A stretch of DNA of 64,000 bases from Macrotrachela quadricornifera (taxonomy: Eukaryota > Rotifera > Eurotatoria > Philodinida > Philodinidae), in the NCBI GenBank assembly GCA_022393335.1, contig JAJEKB010000802.1, forward strand, positions 114,754-178,753. The letters are read 5' to 3'. Within the stretch, counting starts at the first letter, position 1. Every line of letters starts with the position of its first letter. Shown here one piece after another: positions 48,964 through 62,078 of the stretch. The position numbers were made by a program, and so were the translations under genes. The notes beneath the pieces were generated by a model. It made no database searches. It saw only the letters and a list, made by a program, of their open reading frames with translations, and was not told the origin of the DNA.

Positions 48964-50076
48964 TTATCGATGATTATTTGTATTATAATAACCATTTGAA
49001 ATATTTTGTGTACAATAGAATGATGTTAATTGATCTGTATAACATGGAAATTGTACAGAAGATGATGTTATATTAAATGGATCATGAATAGAAGTTGTTG
49101 TTGGTATTGGTGGTGCAGAAGGAGAAATCCAAGATGTTGTTGAAGCAAATGAATAATCTTGTTGATAATGTTGTGAATATGTATTTGTTGTTGATGATGA
49201 TATATGATCATAATCAAATGAAGATGATGTTTCTCCTTCACCTGAACTACTATTTGTTGAACATGGTGCAAGAATTGTTTTTGATGGTGATAATCTTGAA
49301 CGTGTTTTAAAACGTGTTGATCGACGTAAAAAACTTGTACCATTACCAAACATATTTTTAGCATTATCATGTAATGTCCAATAATTTCCTTTACTTTTAT
49401 TACCAATTGATGAACAATTATCTGATGATGTTCGACAAACTTTGACAAAACAATCATTTAATGATAAATTATGTCGAATAGAATTTTGCCATCGTTGTGC
49501 AGTTTGTTCATTATAAAATGGATATCGATCTTGAATAAATTTATATATTTCTAAAAGAAAAATAAATAATTAAAAAAAAAAAACCATTTGAAACTATTCA
49601 ATTACTAACCATTAAGAGTCATTTTACCATCTTTTGAACTTTCAATTGCTAATGTTATAAGAGCTATATATGAAACTAAATCATAAAAAGTATTATAAAA
49701 TTAAATATAAAAGTTTTTTTTTCAATTTACATGGTGGTTTAACAGCAGCACCAAATCTTCGTCCTTGTTGAGATAATGTTGATGTACCTGATAATTTTGT
49801 TATATCAATATCATCTGTTTCTGTAACTAAACCATTCATAATAGCATCTTTTGCTTCTCTTTCTGTAATTTGTGTTTTTGTTTTTGATAAACATGTTCTT
49901 GTTCGATGATGTTGTTGTTGTTGTTTTAATTTACCGTTATTTTTCTTTGAAAGTTTTTCTATATGAAATTCTCCTAATGAATAAGATAAATAATCTGATG
50001 AACTAGAAGCCGTTTCAGATATCATATGATTATGTTCATGTAAAGGACCATGTGAAAGATAATAATCATTATCCAT
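48964..50076 (-). CDS. Forkhead-box transcription factor
   Basis: Three minus-strand exons (50076-49731, 49675-49610, 49550-48964) encode 332 residues. The N-terminal third is Ser/Gln/His-rich. The winged-helix domain follows: [14 protein letters not shown] (Phe for the usual Tyr), [20 protein letters not shown], recognition helix [18 protein letters not shown], and [18 protein letters not shown] then [14 protein letters not shown]. The loop before KGNYW holds an insert of several residues ([15 protein letters not shown]) where most FOX proteins have PREKGRPG. The wing end FLRR-x-x-RFK resembles FoxE/FoxD-type classes, but subclass cannot be settled. The C-terminus is Ser/Thr/Tyr-rich and could be an activation region. 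A nuclear DNA-binding factor is certain from the domain. Confidence 0.9.
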
Positions 50077-52059
50077 TGTAATGTTATTTTCAAAATTTAA
50101 TATTGAAAATGAATATTGAATGAATTGAATTTGAGAAGAGAAAAAAAAACGTGATTCTTTGAATAAATATTCATTTGTAAGTATATATATATATATATAT
50201 GCTATATTTTTTTTTCTTCTATCGAATAACCAATGATTTATTATTGAAAAATTGTCACAGAATATATCGATTGGCTAAATGAGAGAAATATGACATAATG
50301 TTTTCTCTTTCATTGAATTGAGCAACGAACAATTTTTCTTATATTAATTTAAAAATAATGTCAGAGATAGAATTTCGATTTTAAGAAAATTTAATAATTT
50401 AAAATTATATTCAGAAATAGTCCGAGTCAACTAACATTTTGATGACAAATGGAAGAAAATGTTTCGGGTTTTGTTCAGCAAAAAAATTGAGTTTTTTCGA
50501 AGATTGAAAGAAAATGTTCCATTCCCGACACCCTTTTCGGTCGGGCTATTCCTGATTATATTTACAAAATTTGAAATATAAATACATTAATATTGAATGT
50601 TAAAATATTTTTTTCAATTAATAGAAACAAATACATTGATCTTGATAATTAAATCTCTTGTTTTTTTGTATTTTAAGATTATAATTTGATCTATAATATA
50701 AATCGGCTTTATATCTCTTGTTTAATGGTATTTTATTTGACTGATCACTCTGATTTGATCCCTCTTGTTTCATTTCGCACATAACAATCTATGCTTTTGC
50801 TTTTTTTTTTACTCTTCACTAACCGACAACAAACGATGTAATTTAATTTCAAACAATTCGGCAAAGTCAAGTTCGTTTCTTATAAATGAGCAAAATGAAC
50901 AAGTATAAAATAAAAAAAAAAAATTATCGGTCGGCTTATTTCGGCTAAGAGAGTCGAAAGGATAATGGTGGTAAAAAACGATCCTTATTTTTAAGTCTAT
51001 AAATGGGTGAACACTTTTCTCTCTTATTCACATAAACTAATCCTTATTACGTCTTTGATGTAATAGACGTAGTGTAAGTTAATAGTGAGACAAAATTGCT
51101 TTCCTCACTTTTTCGATATAGAAAAGAAAGAAAATGGTTTGCAACACTTAATTGCTGAATATTCGTGACAGAAGTGTTAGACATATTCGAATATTTTCTT
51201 TCTCCTATCATCGTTATGAATAAAATGTTGTCTCTCTAGAGAAAAAAAAAATTAATAACAAACAATCAATTCAATCAGGTGAAGAGAGTTACAAACAAAC
51301 AAACAAACAAATAATCGATCATATTCTTTATGTTTTTTTTAAATGTGTGATTAAATAACAATTTTATTTTTTTTTCAAAAATTAGAATTTTTAGTTAAAT
51401 TTAATTAAAAAACATAATTATATATTTTTATTTAAAATATATGAGAAAGTTGCATTATTCACTCTCTTCTTATGCTATTTATGCCTTTTAAAATAGACAT
51501 CCATCATAAGCCGCAATGTTTGCATAGTTTCTCTCTTACAGTTATGTATTTAATACAAAAATGACCATCTTTCACTTCACTCTTCTTTTCTCACTTTTGC
51601 TTTTATACGCATTAATGTCGGGTGTCTAATTTATACACATCTTATAGAAAATAATAGGAAGCAATGACAATTATCCCTCCTTTAAACATATTATTCTATT
51701 GTAGACATAAGCTAGAAGAAATCGAATTGGCATATGTTGTTTTCTGTCTGTTAAAGACAAGAGAACAATAATGTTCTCTTAATGATGTTTTGGTATAAGA
51801 AAATAATGATTCTTTCTTTGGGCCTACATGTACAATTTAGTATATAATTACTGATAATATTATTGAAGATACTCATTGAGTACTCATTGTGAAGTATTCA
51901 TATTAGATAATGTCTATATAAAATCAATGGCATATGCATACAAATTAAATAAATAAAAAAATAAAACAAAATAACTTGAACATAGTAACTATAAATACAC
52001 GTACAAATGACAATATCAATCTATAAATAATTTGAATTAACAATAATCTTAATGGCAAA

Positions 52060-52400
52060 AACAATTATAAAACCATTGAGGTCACTAAAATACTTTGATA
52101 TGATCATTGACAAAAAGTTAAGTTGGAGTTGTCATCTACATCATATCGAATGAAATATTTCTGATTGAATCAATGAAAACAATAAATATGCCTTCCCAGT
52201 TCTGGGGTAACAACCAGCGACAATATATGAAATCAACTGCAGATTATATTAAATAAAACTATCCCTGTCGTCCTCGATTATTCTATAATATGTGTTGGTG
52301 AAATATATCTGTAAACTAAGCATTATGCAAAGAAACTTGTGCGCCACACTACTACAAAAGCTGTCTCATAACGATAATAAATTCATCTCAAAGACATAAC
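52060..52400 (+). pseudogene. Decayed non-LTR retrotransposon reverse-transcriptase tail
   Basis: The plus strand reads KPLRSLKYFDMIIDKKLSWS then CHLHHIE and a stop. This is the LGxxID-KLxWxxH motif found after the reverse-transcriptase core in Jockey/CR1-like elements. Further frames (VLGNNQRQYMKS, CRPRLFYNMCWW) continue the similarity with stops and frameshifts. It is a dead fragment. Confidence 0.45.
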
Positions 52401-53213
52401 TATATTGAAAACTAAATAATACAACTTATATTTCCAATAATTCTCTTCATTAACATTATCTTGAGACAAATGGCAACTGTCATGAATTTCTCCAGTCTTT
52501 ATTTAATATATTTATTTTCGTTTTTGTATCTGTTACAGCTTGTAATATCTTTCTATAACCAGAGGGGTATGAATCTAAAAATAAAACAATAATCTTATGA
52601 TCAGCGCAATTATTCGTCATTCATTTTTTTTCTATCATAGTTGATGTGAAAGTAATAGATGCATAACGTACGTTTTTTTTAATTTAAATATGAAAAAATA
52701 TTGAGAAGTAAATAAACTAGAAAATAAAATGCTATTCCCTCTTGCAATTACTGTTTATGTAATATGAACGTTTCACTATAACCGAATGGGAAGAAAATAG
52801 ATACCTCGATAAAATATATCTCTTTTATTTTTGGGGTTTATTATGTAATTTCTTTTTGCAGGAAAAGAAAATTAATGTAAGTATATCATATTAAGTATTC
52901 ATACATCTAACCATAAATAAATATATAAAGAAAAACTTATACATATACCTATTCAAGTAAGATAAGTGCTCATACTATCAAGTTGCACTTAATGTATAGA
53001 TAAAACCGTTAGGAAGAGTACTATGTATAGACAAAAAAAGTATCTGTTGATGTAAAGAAAGATTTTGTCCATTATGAATTGTATACAATGCTCTCAAAGT
53101 ATAATTGTACATTTTATAATTCTATTATTCATTTCATATAACTATGGCTATAATAGATGTAGAAAATGATATCTTACAAATGCAATTTGCAAACCTAATG
53201 CTTTCAATACATA

Positions 53214-53719
53214 CAGGGTGTCCCAAAAGTTTGCAAGAAAAGTAAATTTGTAGGATTCTATTATTTATTGAACTAAATCAACCAGTTTCTTTTTAAAAAC
53301 TCAATTTCTTGTATTTTTTATAACTTTTATGTTGATTGCATCTTAGGATATGGTTTGTAAACATTGATTACGAAATTTCTTAATACCAGTTTAACTTTTG
53401 GAACGATGACTGATGAACTGAAGGTGGAAAACGGTTCCAATCTTCTTCAGGATCTCGATTTATGACGTTATAAGGCTTATTTTATGCTAACACATGGTAA
53501 TCAATATCTACAAACCATATCCTAAGATACAATCAACATAAAAGTTACAAAAAACACAAGAAATTGAGTGTTTGAACGAAAAACACTGTGAAATGACTGA
53601 ATTCTACAAACAAAAATTTCAAACTTATATCTATTATTAAAAAAAATTTGGTTATTTTAATTTCGATAAATAATGGAATCCTACGAATTTACTTTTTTGC
53701 GGACATTTAGGACACCCTG
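53214..53719. mobile_element. 506-bp foldback MITE with mariner-type ends and TA duplication
   Basis: The left end CAGGGTGTCCCAAAAGTTTG and right end GCGGACATTTAGGACACCCTG are inverted, each flanked by TA (53212-53213 and 53720-53721). The pairing continues far inside (GTTTGTAAACATTGATTAC region against TAATCAATATCTACAAAC; CCTAAGATACAATCAACATAAAAG against its left-arm complement). CAGGGTGTCC ends are characteristic of Tc1/mariner-type families. There is no transposase frame, so it is non-autonomous. Confidence 0.85.
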
Positions 53720-55721
53720 TATATATATATGACATAAGTTTTATTTTCAAATCTTCTGTCATAATCACGATGAACATTTAAATGTAGTGTCAGATAATGT
53801 AATGAAGAAGATTCTTATAGAATTATGAGATTATTGTAGTTTTCAATGAAACTAAGAAGATTACGCAAGATGGATTGCATAATATTTTACAAAGCTAAAA
53901 TCCTTCCACATTATAGCTACAAAGTCTATAATTTTAAAAGAGCATGTCTTCAAATGATTAAAGTAAAAGAGATAATTTTTTTAGAAACATTTCTAGAAGA
54001 TATCTATTACAAATCTTGTTAAGTTGAATATGTAAATGTGTGATGGAATCAAAAAGTTTTTAAATTAAAAATATACATAATGTAAATATAGGTACTTTGA
54101 AAAGAGTAGATTCGTCTGTTGTATTTGTATGACATCATTTTCTACGTCTGTTACAGACAAATTTATATAAAATAAAACTTTAATGAATATGGAATGAAAT
54201 CATAAAAATCTCATGTACATTGGTAGAATGAGTAAAGGAATACTCACGTTTCTTTTTCATTCGAATTTTCAGGACATCTTGCATATTAAAGAAGAAAGAT
54301 CGTTAATCAACATTCTTTTGTGTATTCTATTTTTAAATTAAGAATAAATTTTTTCCTAATGTATACAGTAGTGATCGAAGTTTAAGAAGATTTTTATCAA
54401 TATTTATAGAAAAATTACAAATAAAAGATGATTGATTATGAGAATATATAATATTTTGAAGAAATATTTAACTATTAGTAATATTCTGTTCGACTAAATT
54501 TGTGATCTTTATTTCTATATGTGATACATATGTATAACATTTGTTTGTTTTTTTTTTTACTTCAAAAAAGTGATATTAAACTTCGTAATTATGATTATGA
54601 ATATATTATGTGAATCATTAGCATTAATCGAATATCTACGAAACATATATTCTGTATATATATGTTATAAATACGAGCTACCTATAAAAGTAACAATTTA
54701 TATGTAAATTTTTGATGTTAGATAAAAATCAAATTTCATATTAAGATCAAGTGTGTAACAATGTAGACGTCGAATTATCAACAATGTTGTTTCAATACAA
54801 TTTCATTGCAACAATGTACATCAATAGGTAATAGTAAGAAAAGAAGAGACCAAGCATGTAATTGACAATAATATGAAAGAAATTATTATCTTGATTCAAT
54901 ATTATCAACAACTATGACATGCATTGTCCACACTATGCATAAATTGCATGAAGAAATAGGAAGGTTATTGAGTTCGATTTTGCAATGAAGTTGCATACTA
55001 AAATCTATATTATATTTACATACAATAAACGAACATATGTAAAAAAAAACAAATAGAAATTGCTTGTTCAAAAGATACAAGAAATGTAATTGTATAGATA
55101 AGAAAATATAAAACTAACAAGTCATATGAAAAACACTAGTCATAAGATGATCATTATTTGTCTACCTATTAAATTGTTGAAAAGATAAAGAATAATAGTT
55201 TTACTTATTTTTTTTTCGTATGGTTTAACAAAGATTTAGGTTGATTACGTGAATAAAATCTATTTGTATAAAAAGAACAATTTTGTTGGACAAGAGTAAA
55301 AGTCTTTTCCATATATTCATCGTCTTTGTATTTTCTTTTCGTTAATACAGAAAATGGTGAATGTACAATTCTTTTTTTTGTCTTTCTTCGATAACGATCG
55401 TATGAAAGGAAGATTTTACTTTTTTTTTTGTTCTTTATGCGCTTTACTTGCTTTTTGAATGCACATCTATACTCTATATAACCTTATATACATATGCCCG
55501 CTTGCTTGCATGTTCGCTCGCTCGATAAGTAGCATCAGGAGTACATAGGAGAAGAAAGAGCGAGGGAGAAAAAAAAGAGGACGACGAAGAATATAGTCCT
55601 TCTCTTGATATAAAACGAATCATTCGACCACCCTTTCTTTTCTCCTCTGTTACGGTACTATAATCTAAATATTGCTTATATTTAAGTATCATTTCATTTT
55701 ATTTGTTGTTTATTAAAGAAA

Positions 55722-58700
55722 ATGCCGGATATAAAAATAAACGATGAACAACAACAACAACAACAACAACAACAAATAAAATATGGTGAATTAATTGTTC
55801 TAGGGTAAGTCAAAAATTTCTCCATGTTTAACCACAGTAAATGAATCTGGATTTAATTTATTATTTTTTACTGCTGTAATAAGTTTTTCTTTTGGTTCTA
55901 AATAATATTCATTAGCTAATGCCCATGTACCCCAATGTATACCAATAGATTTTTTTGATTGAGTATCTATATGGATTTGTACAGCTTCATCAGGTGATAC
56001 ATGTTGTCCTTCCATCATCCAACGAGGTTCATATGCACCAATTGGAATAGCACATAAATCAAATGGACCATATTTCCGTCCAATTTGTTTAAATATTGAT
56101 ATATTATGCGTATAACCGGTATCACCAGCAAAATAAAATTTGTGCTTGTTATTCCATATGGCATAACCACCCCAAAGAGATTTATTTAAATCAAATAAAG
56201 TACGACGTGACCTAAAATAGAATAAATATATTAGTAGAAATGAACAAAACAATAATACCAATGTTGAGCTGGACAAAATGCTATTTTAATATGTTGTTTA
56301 TCCTAAATAAATAAAATAAAATAAAATAAATGATTTTGTTTTATTTTTAAATTAATTATCGTACGGGATGATGCCATTCTTCCCACCAATCGAGTTCTAT
56401 AACATTTTGTATATGAACATCAAGAAACCATTGTCGTCCACCTTGACCACAAAACCATTGTAATTTATTTCCATAACGTCGATGTAAACTTTGAACACTT
56501 GGATAATCCAAATGATCATAATGATTATGTGATATAACTACAGCTTGAAGATTATCTGGTAATTCATCTACTGTCAATGCTGGTGGACGATAACGTTTTG
56601 GTCCCACATGTGGTGTTACACCACATCGATTACTAAAAACAGGATCAGTTAAAAATACAAAGTCATCCATTTGTACAAGACATGATGCATGTCCAATCCA
56701 TATAAAACGTAGACCAGGTGTTTGTTTTACTATTTCATCAGGTTTATGTTTTATTATTGGTAACGTATTATTTAATTCTTCAATATTAGCTGGTAAACGT
56801 GTATTATTTGGTGTACCAAACAGAAATCGAAAGATTGCTCCAAATCCTGGCATTTTAAATTCTGGATTAAATGAGTTAACATAATGGCCATGTTCTCTTC
56901 GTGATTTAATATATTCTTCATTTGATGCTGATGTATCTGTTGTTAATGTTGATTCCGCCATAATTATATTTGATTTATCAGTATATTGACGATAACATCT
57001 AGTGAAATAAATCTACTAGAAAAGAAAACTTTTTTTTAAAAATATTCTTCATCAGATGGAAAAATCAATTCTAGAAATTTATTATTTTTCCACTTAAATA
57101 ATAAATACCAAAAAAAAAATAATAACTTTACCCTTGAACAATTTCTATAATCTAACAACAATAAATTAGCATACATTCAAGGCTATAAACATAATACATT
57201 CTTTATTAAGATATGTATATTTATTCTACGATTATTATGTCTATATATTTAATATATATAATAATTTTACTTTTTTTTTTGAAAGATATAACGGACAAAT
57301 TCCAAATGGTGATCGTGGTAGACGAAAAAGTAAATTTCAACTGAAACAACGTACACAATCTAATGGCCTTAAATCTCAACAACAACATATATGTAAAAAT
57401 ACTGATGAAGTACAGGTAAGAAAAACGAAAAATAACAGTAAAATAAAAACAACAATACTTTTTTTTTCTTGTTCTTTTTTCTATATGTAATAAACAAAAG
57501 AATACATTAGTAAATTATATCGGTAAAAATACGATTCAATTCAGATCACATGTCAACATTATATTAGTAAAAAATAAAACAATATTAGATAAAACTGCAT
57601 ATATTGATTATTATATAATAATATTCATATAATCGATAGAAAAATAATTGTAGATGAGTGATGATTGATCATATATATTGCGTATGAAACAATCGTCATA
57701 GTATCTTAATAAATTATAGAGGAAAAGAGATATCAACTTTTCAAAAAAGTATTTTCATTAGGATTTTGACAGACAATGTGAATTATTAAAAAGGAATAAA
57801 TTTCATAAAAATATTTTGATTTGTTTTTTAGAAATTGATACAAAGTGATTTTCATTCAATTTCATATACATTATCAAGAAATCAAACTATCGTTGTTCAA
57901 TATGCACGTGATGAAAATTCTGATATGTTTCAAGTATATTATTTAATTTAATTTAAATAAATAATAATAAATTGAATATTTTTAGATTGGTCGATCATCA
58001 GAAAGTCAAATTGATTGTATTGTTATGGATACAGTTCCAGGAGCAAAAACATTCGATGATTTAAATGTATCACAATCGACTATATCACGTTATGCATGTC
58101 GAATTATTATATCACGTCATTCACCATATACAGCTCGTATCTATGCAGCTGGTTTTGATAATTCAAAAAATATTTTTCTTGGAGTATATTAATTTCTTTT
58201 TTGTTTTTTTGTTTCTCTATTTTTGTTTTAATAGGAAAAATCAATAAAATGGAAAAATAATCGTAATGAAATGGATGGTGTTACAACAAATGGAATTTTA
58301 TTAATGCATATTGATGGAGAAGAATTTAATATAAATTCTAAACCAACAAAATGGAAAGAAGTATCTGTTGGTGGATATGTATTTGATTTAGGTGAAGGAC
58401 GACTTAAATTTAACTATCAAACAGCAGTAAATATTTAAATAAATATAAATGTATAATATATAATCTATATTTATTTAGTCTTCTTCTAATACAGATAATG
58501 TTTTAAAAGATGGAACACTTATTGATCTATGTGGAGCTACATTACTTTGGCGAACAAATGAAGGTCTTAAACACACACCTGTAAATATAATTTTTTGATT
58601 TAATAAAAAGATAAAAAATAAAATTATTTAAATGAAAATTTTTTTTTTATTTTAGACTCGTCGTTTTCTTGAACATGAATTAGATGAACTTAATTCAAAA

Positions 58701-59195
58701 AAACCTCAATGTCCTGTTGGATTAAATACATTAATTATAAAAAATCAACCATTTACAACAATATCATCAAATTTTTCTAATCCATATGTTTATGTTTTAT
58801 GTGGACATGTTCAAGGTAATCATCAATGGGGAATTAAAAATGATAATACACAATCATGTGAATGTCCACTTTGTCGTACAATTGGACCATTAATACCAAT
58901 TATACCTGGTTTAGAATCAGCTTTTTATGTTATACCAAATAATAATAATGAATCAACAACATCATATGCTTTTCATCCATGTGGACATATGATATCACAA
59001 TCAACAGCTTTATATTGGTCAAAAGTTAAAGTACCATATGGTAAGAAACAAAATTTTAAGAAAATATAAAATATTTTCTTTTGTTTATTTTTAGGAACAA
59101 AAGGTTTAAAATCAGTATGTCCATTTTGTTCAGTAGCTTTATCAGAAACAAAACCATTTGTTCGTCTTATTTTTCAAGATTCTATTTATAGATAG
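55722..59195 (+). CDS. PELI: Pellino E3 ubiquitin ligase
   Basis: Pellino proteins ubiquitylate IRAK kinases in Toll/IL-1 signalling. Eight exons (55722-55804, 57286-57415, 57832-57933, 57986-58183, 58235-58426, 58479-58580, 58656-59040, 59095-59195) encode 430 residues, the normal family length. The FHA-like N-terminal domain is very conserved: YGELIVLGYNGQIPNGDRGR, SISYTLSRNQTIVVQYA, MFQIGRSSESQID, STISRYACRI, YAAGFDNSKNIFLGEKSIKW, DGTLIDLCGATLLWRT. The C-terminal RING-like module has CPVGLNT, CGHVQGNHQWG, CECPLCRTIGP, HPCGHM and CPFCSVAL. A poly-Gln run encoded by CAA repeats (about 55748-55774) is specific to the N-terminus here. Intron 1 (55805-57285) contains a whole antisense NAPE-PLD gene. 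Probable cytosolic innate-immune signalling role. Confidence 0.95.
55747..55776 (+). repeat. CAA repeat encoding poly-Gln in Pellino exon 1
   Basis: Consecutive CAA codons give about ten glutamines directly before IKYGELIVLG. As an in-frame microsatellite it may vary in length between alleles. Confidence 0.8.
55800..56961 (-). CDS. NAPEPLD: NAPE-PLD, N-acyl-phosphatidylethanolamine phospholipase D
   Basis: This enzyme hydrolyses N-acyl-PE to N-acylethanolamines such as anandamide and acts on membranes. Three minus-strand exons (56961-56365, 56302-56259, 56211-55800) give 350 residues, near the human length (393). The metallo-beta-lactamase fold is complete: WIGHASCLVQMDDFVFLTDP, the zinc motif SHNHYDHLD, the region FCPAQHWSRR, FAGDTGYT with the bridging Asp, and the final His in GIHWGTWALANE. 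No signal peptide is seen. It lies entirely opposite Pellino intron 1, and its stop codon (55800-55802) overlaps the last five bases of Pellino exon 1. Its promoter must lie in 56962-57285 inside the Pellino intron. Confidence 0.94.
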
Positions 59196-59764
59196 TGACA
59201 ATAAATATATATTTAAAAATAAAAACAAATTCTTATTTTTTAAACAAATATGTTTTTTTTTTTGTTTTCATTGTTATTTGTATTCTATTCACTATGATCA
59301 TTTGTGCACATTATATATAAAAATGAATCTAAAAAATATGTAAAATTAATCTTACCAAATTATTAAAATATTTCCGTGTTGGAAGTATCATTTATGAAAA
59401 TGAAATCTATAGGAATCATTAATAAAAATAATAATTTTTAATTCTTATTTTACAACAAACAAATATATGAAACCGTAAATAGGTGACAAATAATTTTGAC
59501 ATGAGTCATTCATTTCTTCTTACATTTAGTGACATCTCTTTCTATCAATAAAAAATAAAAATAAAAAAAAAATCTTTTATTCGATAAAATTTCTTACTTA
59601 AAAAACATCTAAAAGATAATTTGTGAATATAATGCTTCAATTATACATAATTAATATCTGAAATTTAATTCGTTTTCAATAATTAATAATATCACATATT
59701 AAAATGAATAAACAACAATTTCTTGAACATTATTTCTCATTCAATAATCGATTGTCTTTAACGT

Positions 59765-59957
59765 AGGAGTATTAATCATTCTGAAGTAGATCAAAATATT
59801 TTTTATAATAATTTACATTATAATCAAGGTATATAACTTTGTTTTTTTTTTTGATGAATTATTATTGTTTTATTTTTATTTATAGTATATTTGGTAATAT
59901 ATGATATTATAGAAGAAGAAAAATTATTACAAAGAAAATTTCATCATAATAAATGAA
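59765..59957 (+). other. Possible two-exon gene fragment
   Basis: After an acceptor (AACGTAG at 59765) the frame SINHSEVDQNIFYNNLHYNQ runs to a GTATAT donor at 59830, then from a TTTATAG acceptor continues YLVIYDIIEEEKLLQRKFH and stops at 59957. An ATG at 59704 is blocked by a stop before the join. No family recognised; it may be the tail of a small gene or a relic. Confidence 0.3.
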
Positions 59958-61164
59958 AATATATATTTATTAGTTACAAAAAACTTGTGAATGATTAAAT
60001 TTTAAATTTGAGAATAAGTTTTTAAAATAGAATTACTATTTAATATTAACATGAAGAGATTGTTATAATAAATTATCTTTACTTCAAATTTAGATTATTA
60101 TTTAAACAAAACAAGCAAAATCGATAATAAATAGAAAAATAAATCATGTTGTAAGTATATCATAGTGAATTTTAATAATATCACTTTTTTTAAAACTAGA
60201 TCCATCTTCTTTGATCATGACATTGCACTTTTAATAAATATTATTTATATGTACTTAGTGCGTGATAAAAGCTGGAAAATATTTTTTTCGATTCTTTCAT
60301 GACATTGTTGTAAAAGAAAATAAGAAAAGAAAAATCCCTGGTTCTGAACATGACAGAATATGAATACGTGAGAAAATTTTATATGAATATTTAATCAAAG
60401 AGATTATGATGTGTAATTCCTAAGACTAAAAGGCATGCATTAAATTAGCCTACTTATTTAATGTAGTAGAAATATAGATATTTCTTTTTTTTCATTGATA
60501 GTTAGCCACAGATTTTTCTCTTATATTCCAAGGACATTTGGTCTAGATGAGAGATAAAATTTATTACGTGAGAATGTCAAATAGAAAAAGCAGATGTTAA
60601 TCAAAACCAAGTTTCTCATTATATCATTCAATGAGAAGAAGAAAAATCTTTAGAAATTATGTTTACTCTTTAGAAAAGATTATATATTCTTTTGTATAGT
60701 TCAATGAGTGTTATATACGACATAAATTATCTATCTGATTTTAAAATTGATAAACAATTACATTACATTATATCCCAAAAATTTCTTTTAAGACATTTAT
60801 CAGAAGATTTCGGTTTTTAGTTTTATGATATCAAATCGTCAAATTTACATTGGAAAGAGTACAATCGATTATGTATACATTCATCTCATACTCCAATATC
60901 AGGTATTAATATATTTTTGCTTTAATAACTAAATGCTGCTAATATATTTGCTAAATATCCGAGTTTTTTAGAAAGTGTCATTTTTGTTAGTATCTGGAAA
61001 GCTTACAGATTTTTTTTGTAAATTGTCCTTTTAATGCTACACAATTATAGATAGTTTATATTATCAAGTATTTCTAGTAAAATTAGAGAACTAATCAAAC
61101 CTAAAATTTTTTGACTTTAAATGAGAAAAAAAAGGTATGAATCCTCATGCCCGAAATACAGAAC

Positions 61165-61285
61165 GCCGATTCTCGGTGATTTGCATTTTGATCATGTCTA
61201 CTTTCGACCATGTCACTTTCGTCAGTCTATATTTCGACGATATCACTTTCGACCAACTAGTTATCGGCGATATACGTTTTCATTC
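61165..61285. repeat. Degenerate short tandem repeat
   Basis: Units such as CTTTCGACCATGTCA, CTTTCGTCAGTCTAT, ATTTCGACGATATCA, CTTTCGACCAACTAG and TTATCGGCGATATAC recur every 15 nt. The region is richer in C and G than its surroundings. In one frame it reads as HFRPxxYRRY-type pentads, but that is a by-product of the period. Confidence 0.6.
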
Positions 61286-62001
61286 ATATGCATGACATCA
61301 AAACTACCATCAGTCATCTGCACCAGTAACATATTTTTTCTGTTTGTATATATAGATTTATTTGGAGATACTGAGGTTACCAGTCACGATGATCACCGAA
61401 AAAACGGTTGCTCAAAAAAGCATCACACATATAAACAATTAGAGAAAGTTTGACGATGTTTGTTTCGGCGATCTCTTCCTTCGGCGATGAGGAATACAAC
61501 TATTTAACATAGTGAAAATAATATTTTCGATATAGAAATTAGTTTTATATGTTTCATTCTAAGGATTTTTCTCTTACGGAGGATCCTAAGTACTTAATTA
61601 AGTTAAAATCTTTCAACAAATGTAGATTGTTTCGTTTATTGAAAAATAAAAAGATATTATAGTTACATCTATTAAATATGAATATTATTTTCATTTATTC
61701 TAAAGAGATTTTTCTTAAATTCAGTTAAAAATAATAGCTTAACTTAAAGTTTTCAGAAAGAATGAGTCATGTTTTGCCGAAAATCATGACGTTATGGGCT
61801 TCAGCCATGATGCGTCATTCTCGAGTGATATGTTCATGATCAGAGCTCCTGAATCATTGGAATCTCTGATTCATGTGTATATGACAAGTTAGTATATATC
61901 GTACCGTTTCTCCTTCCAATATGTATGTGTTTTTTTCAATCTTCAATAAACTGATCTTCACACATGACATAAGTTTATTAAATAATATATAATTATTTTA
62001 G

Positions 62002-62078
62002 TTCACGCGATCTTATTTTCTTACCAAAACAACTTGAACGTTTACCCACATATCGACACGTTCCTCTACCTACAAAAG
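62002..62078 (+). other. Orphan exon, possible alternative 5' exon of PFKFB
   Basis: A 77-nt segment between TATTTTAG and GTAAAT reads SRDLIFLPKQLERLPTYRHV then PLPTK. It ends in phase 1, the same phase as PFKFB exon 1 (63531), so it could splice to the exon at 63769. A second frame is also open, so the reading is not certain. Confidence 0.4.

Larger units (their letters stand above)
50077..55721. other. Longest gene-free region, transposon relics only
   Basis: About 5.6 kb between the forkhead start (-) and the Pellino start (+). I found no intact gene. It contains a short hairpin CCCGAC...GTCGGG (about 50523-50547), AACA repeats near 51293-51310, a decayed non-LTR retrotransposon tail (52060-52400), and a 506-bp foldback element (53214-53719). 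The forkhead and Pellino regulatory DNA presumably lies here. Confidence 0.5.

Noticed and set aside
48002..48973. Open frames upstream of tropomyosin
   Set aside because: They cover microsatellites and low-complexity DNA, with no conserved motif.
49068..49457. His/Gln/Ile-rich minus-strand frame
   Set aside because: It is a frame-shifted shadow of the forkhead C-terminal exon.
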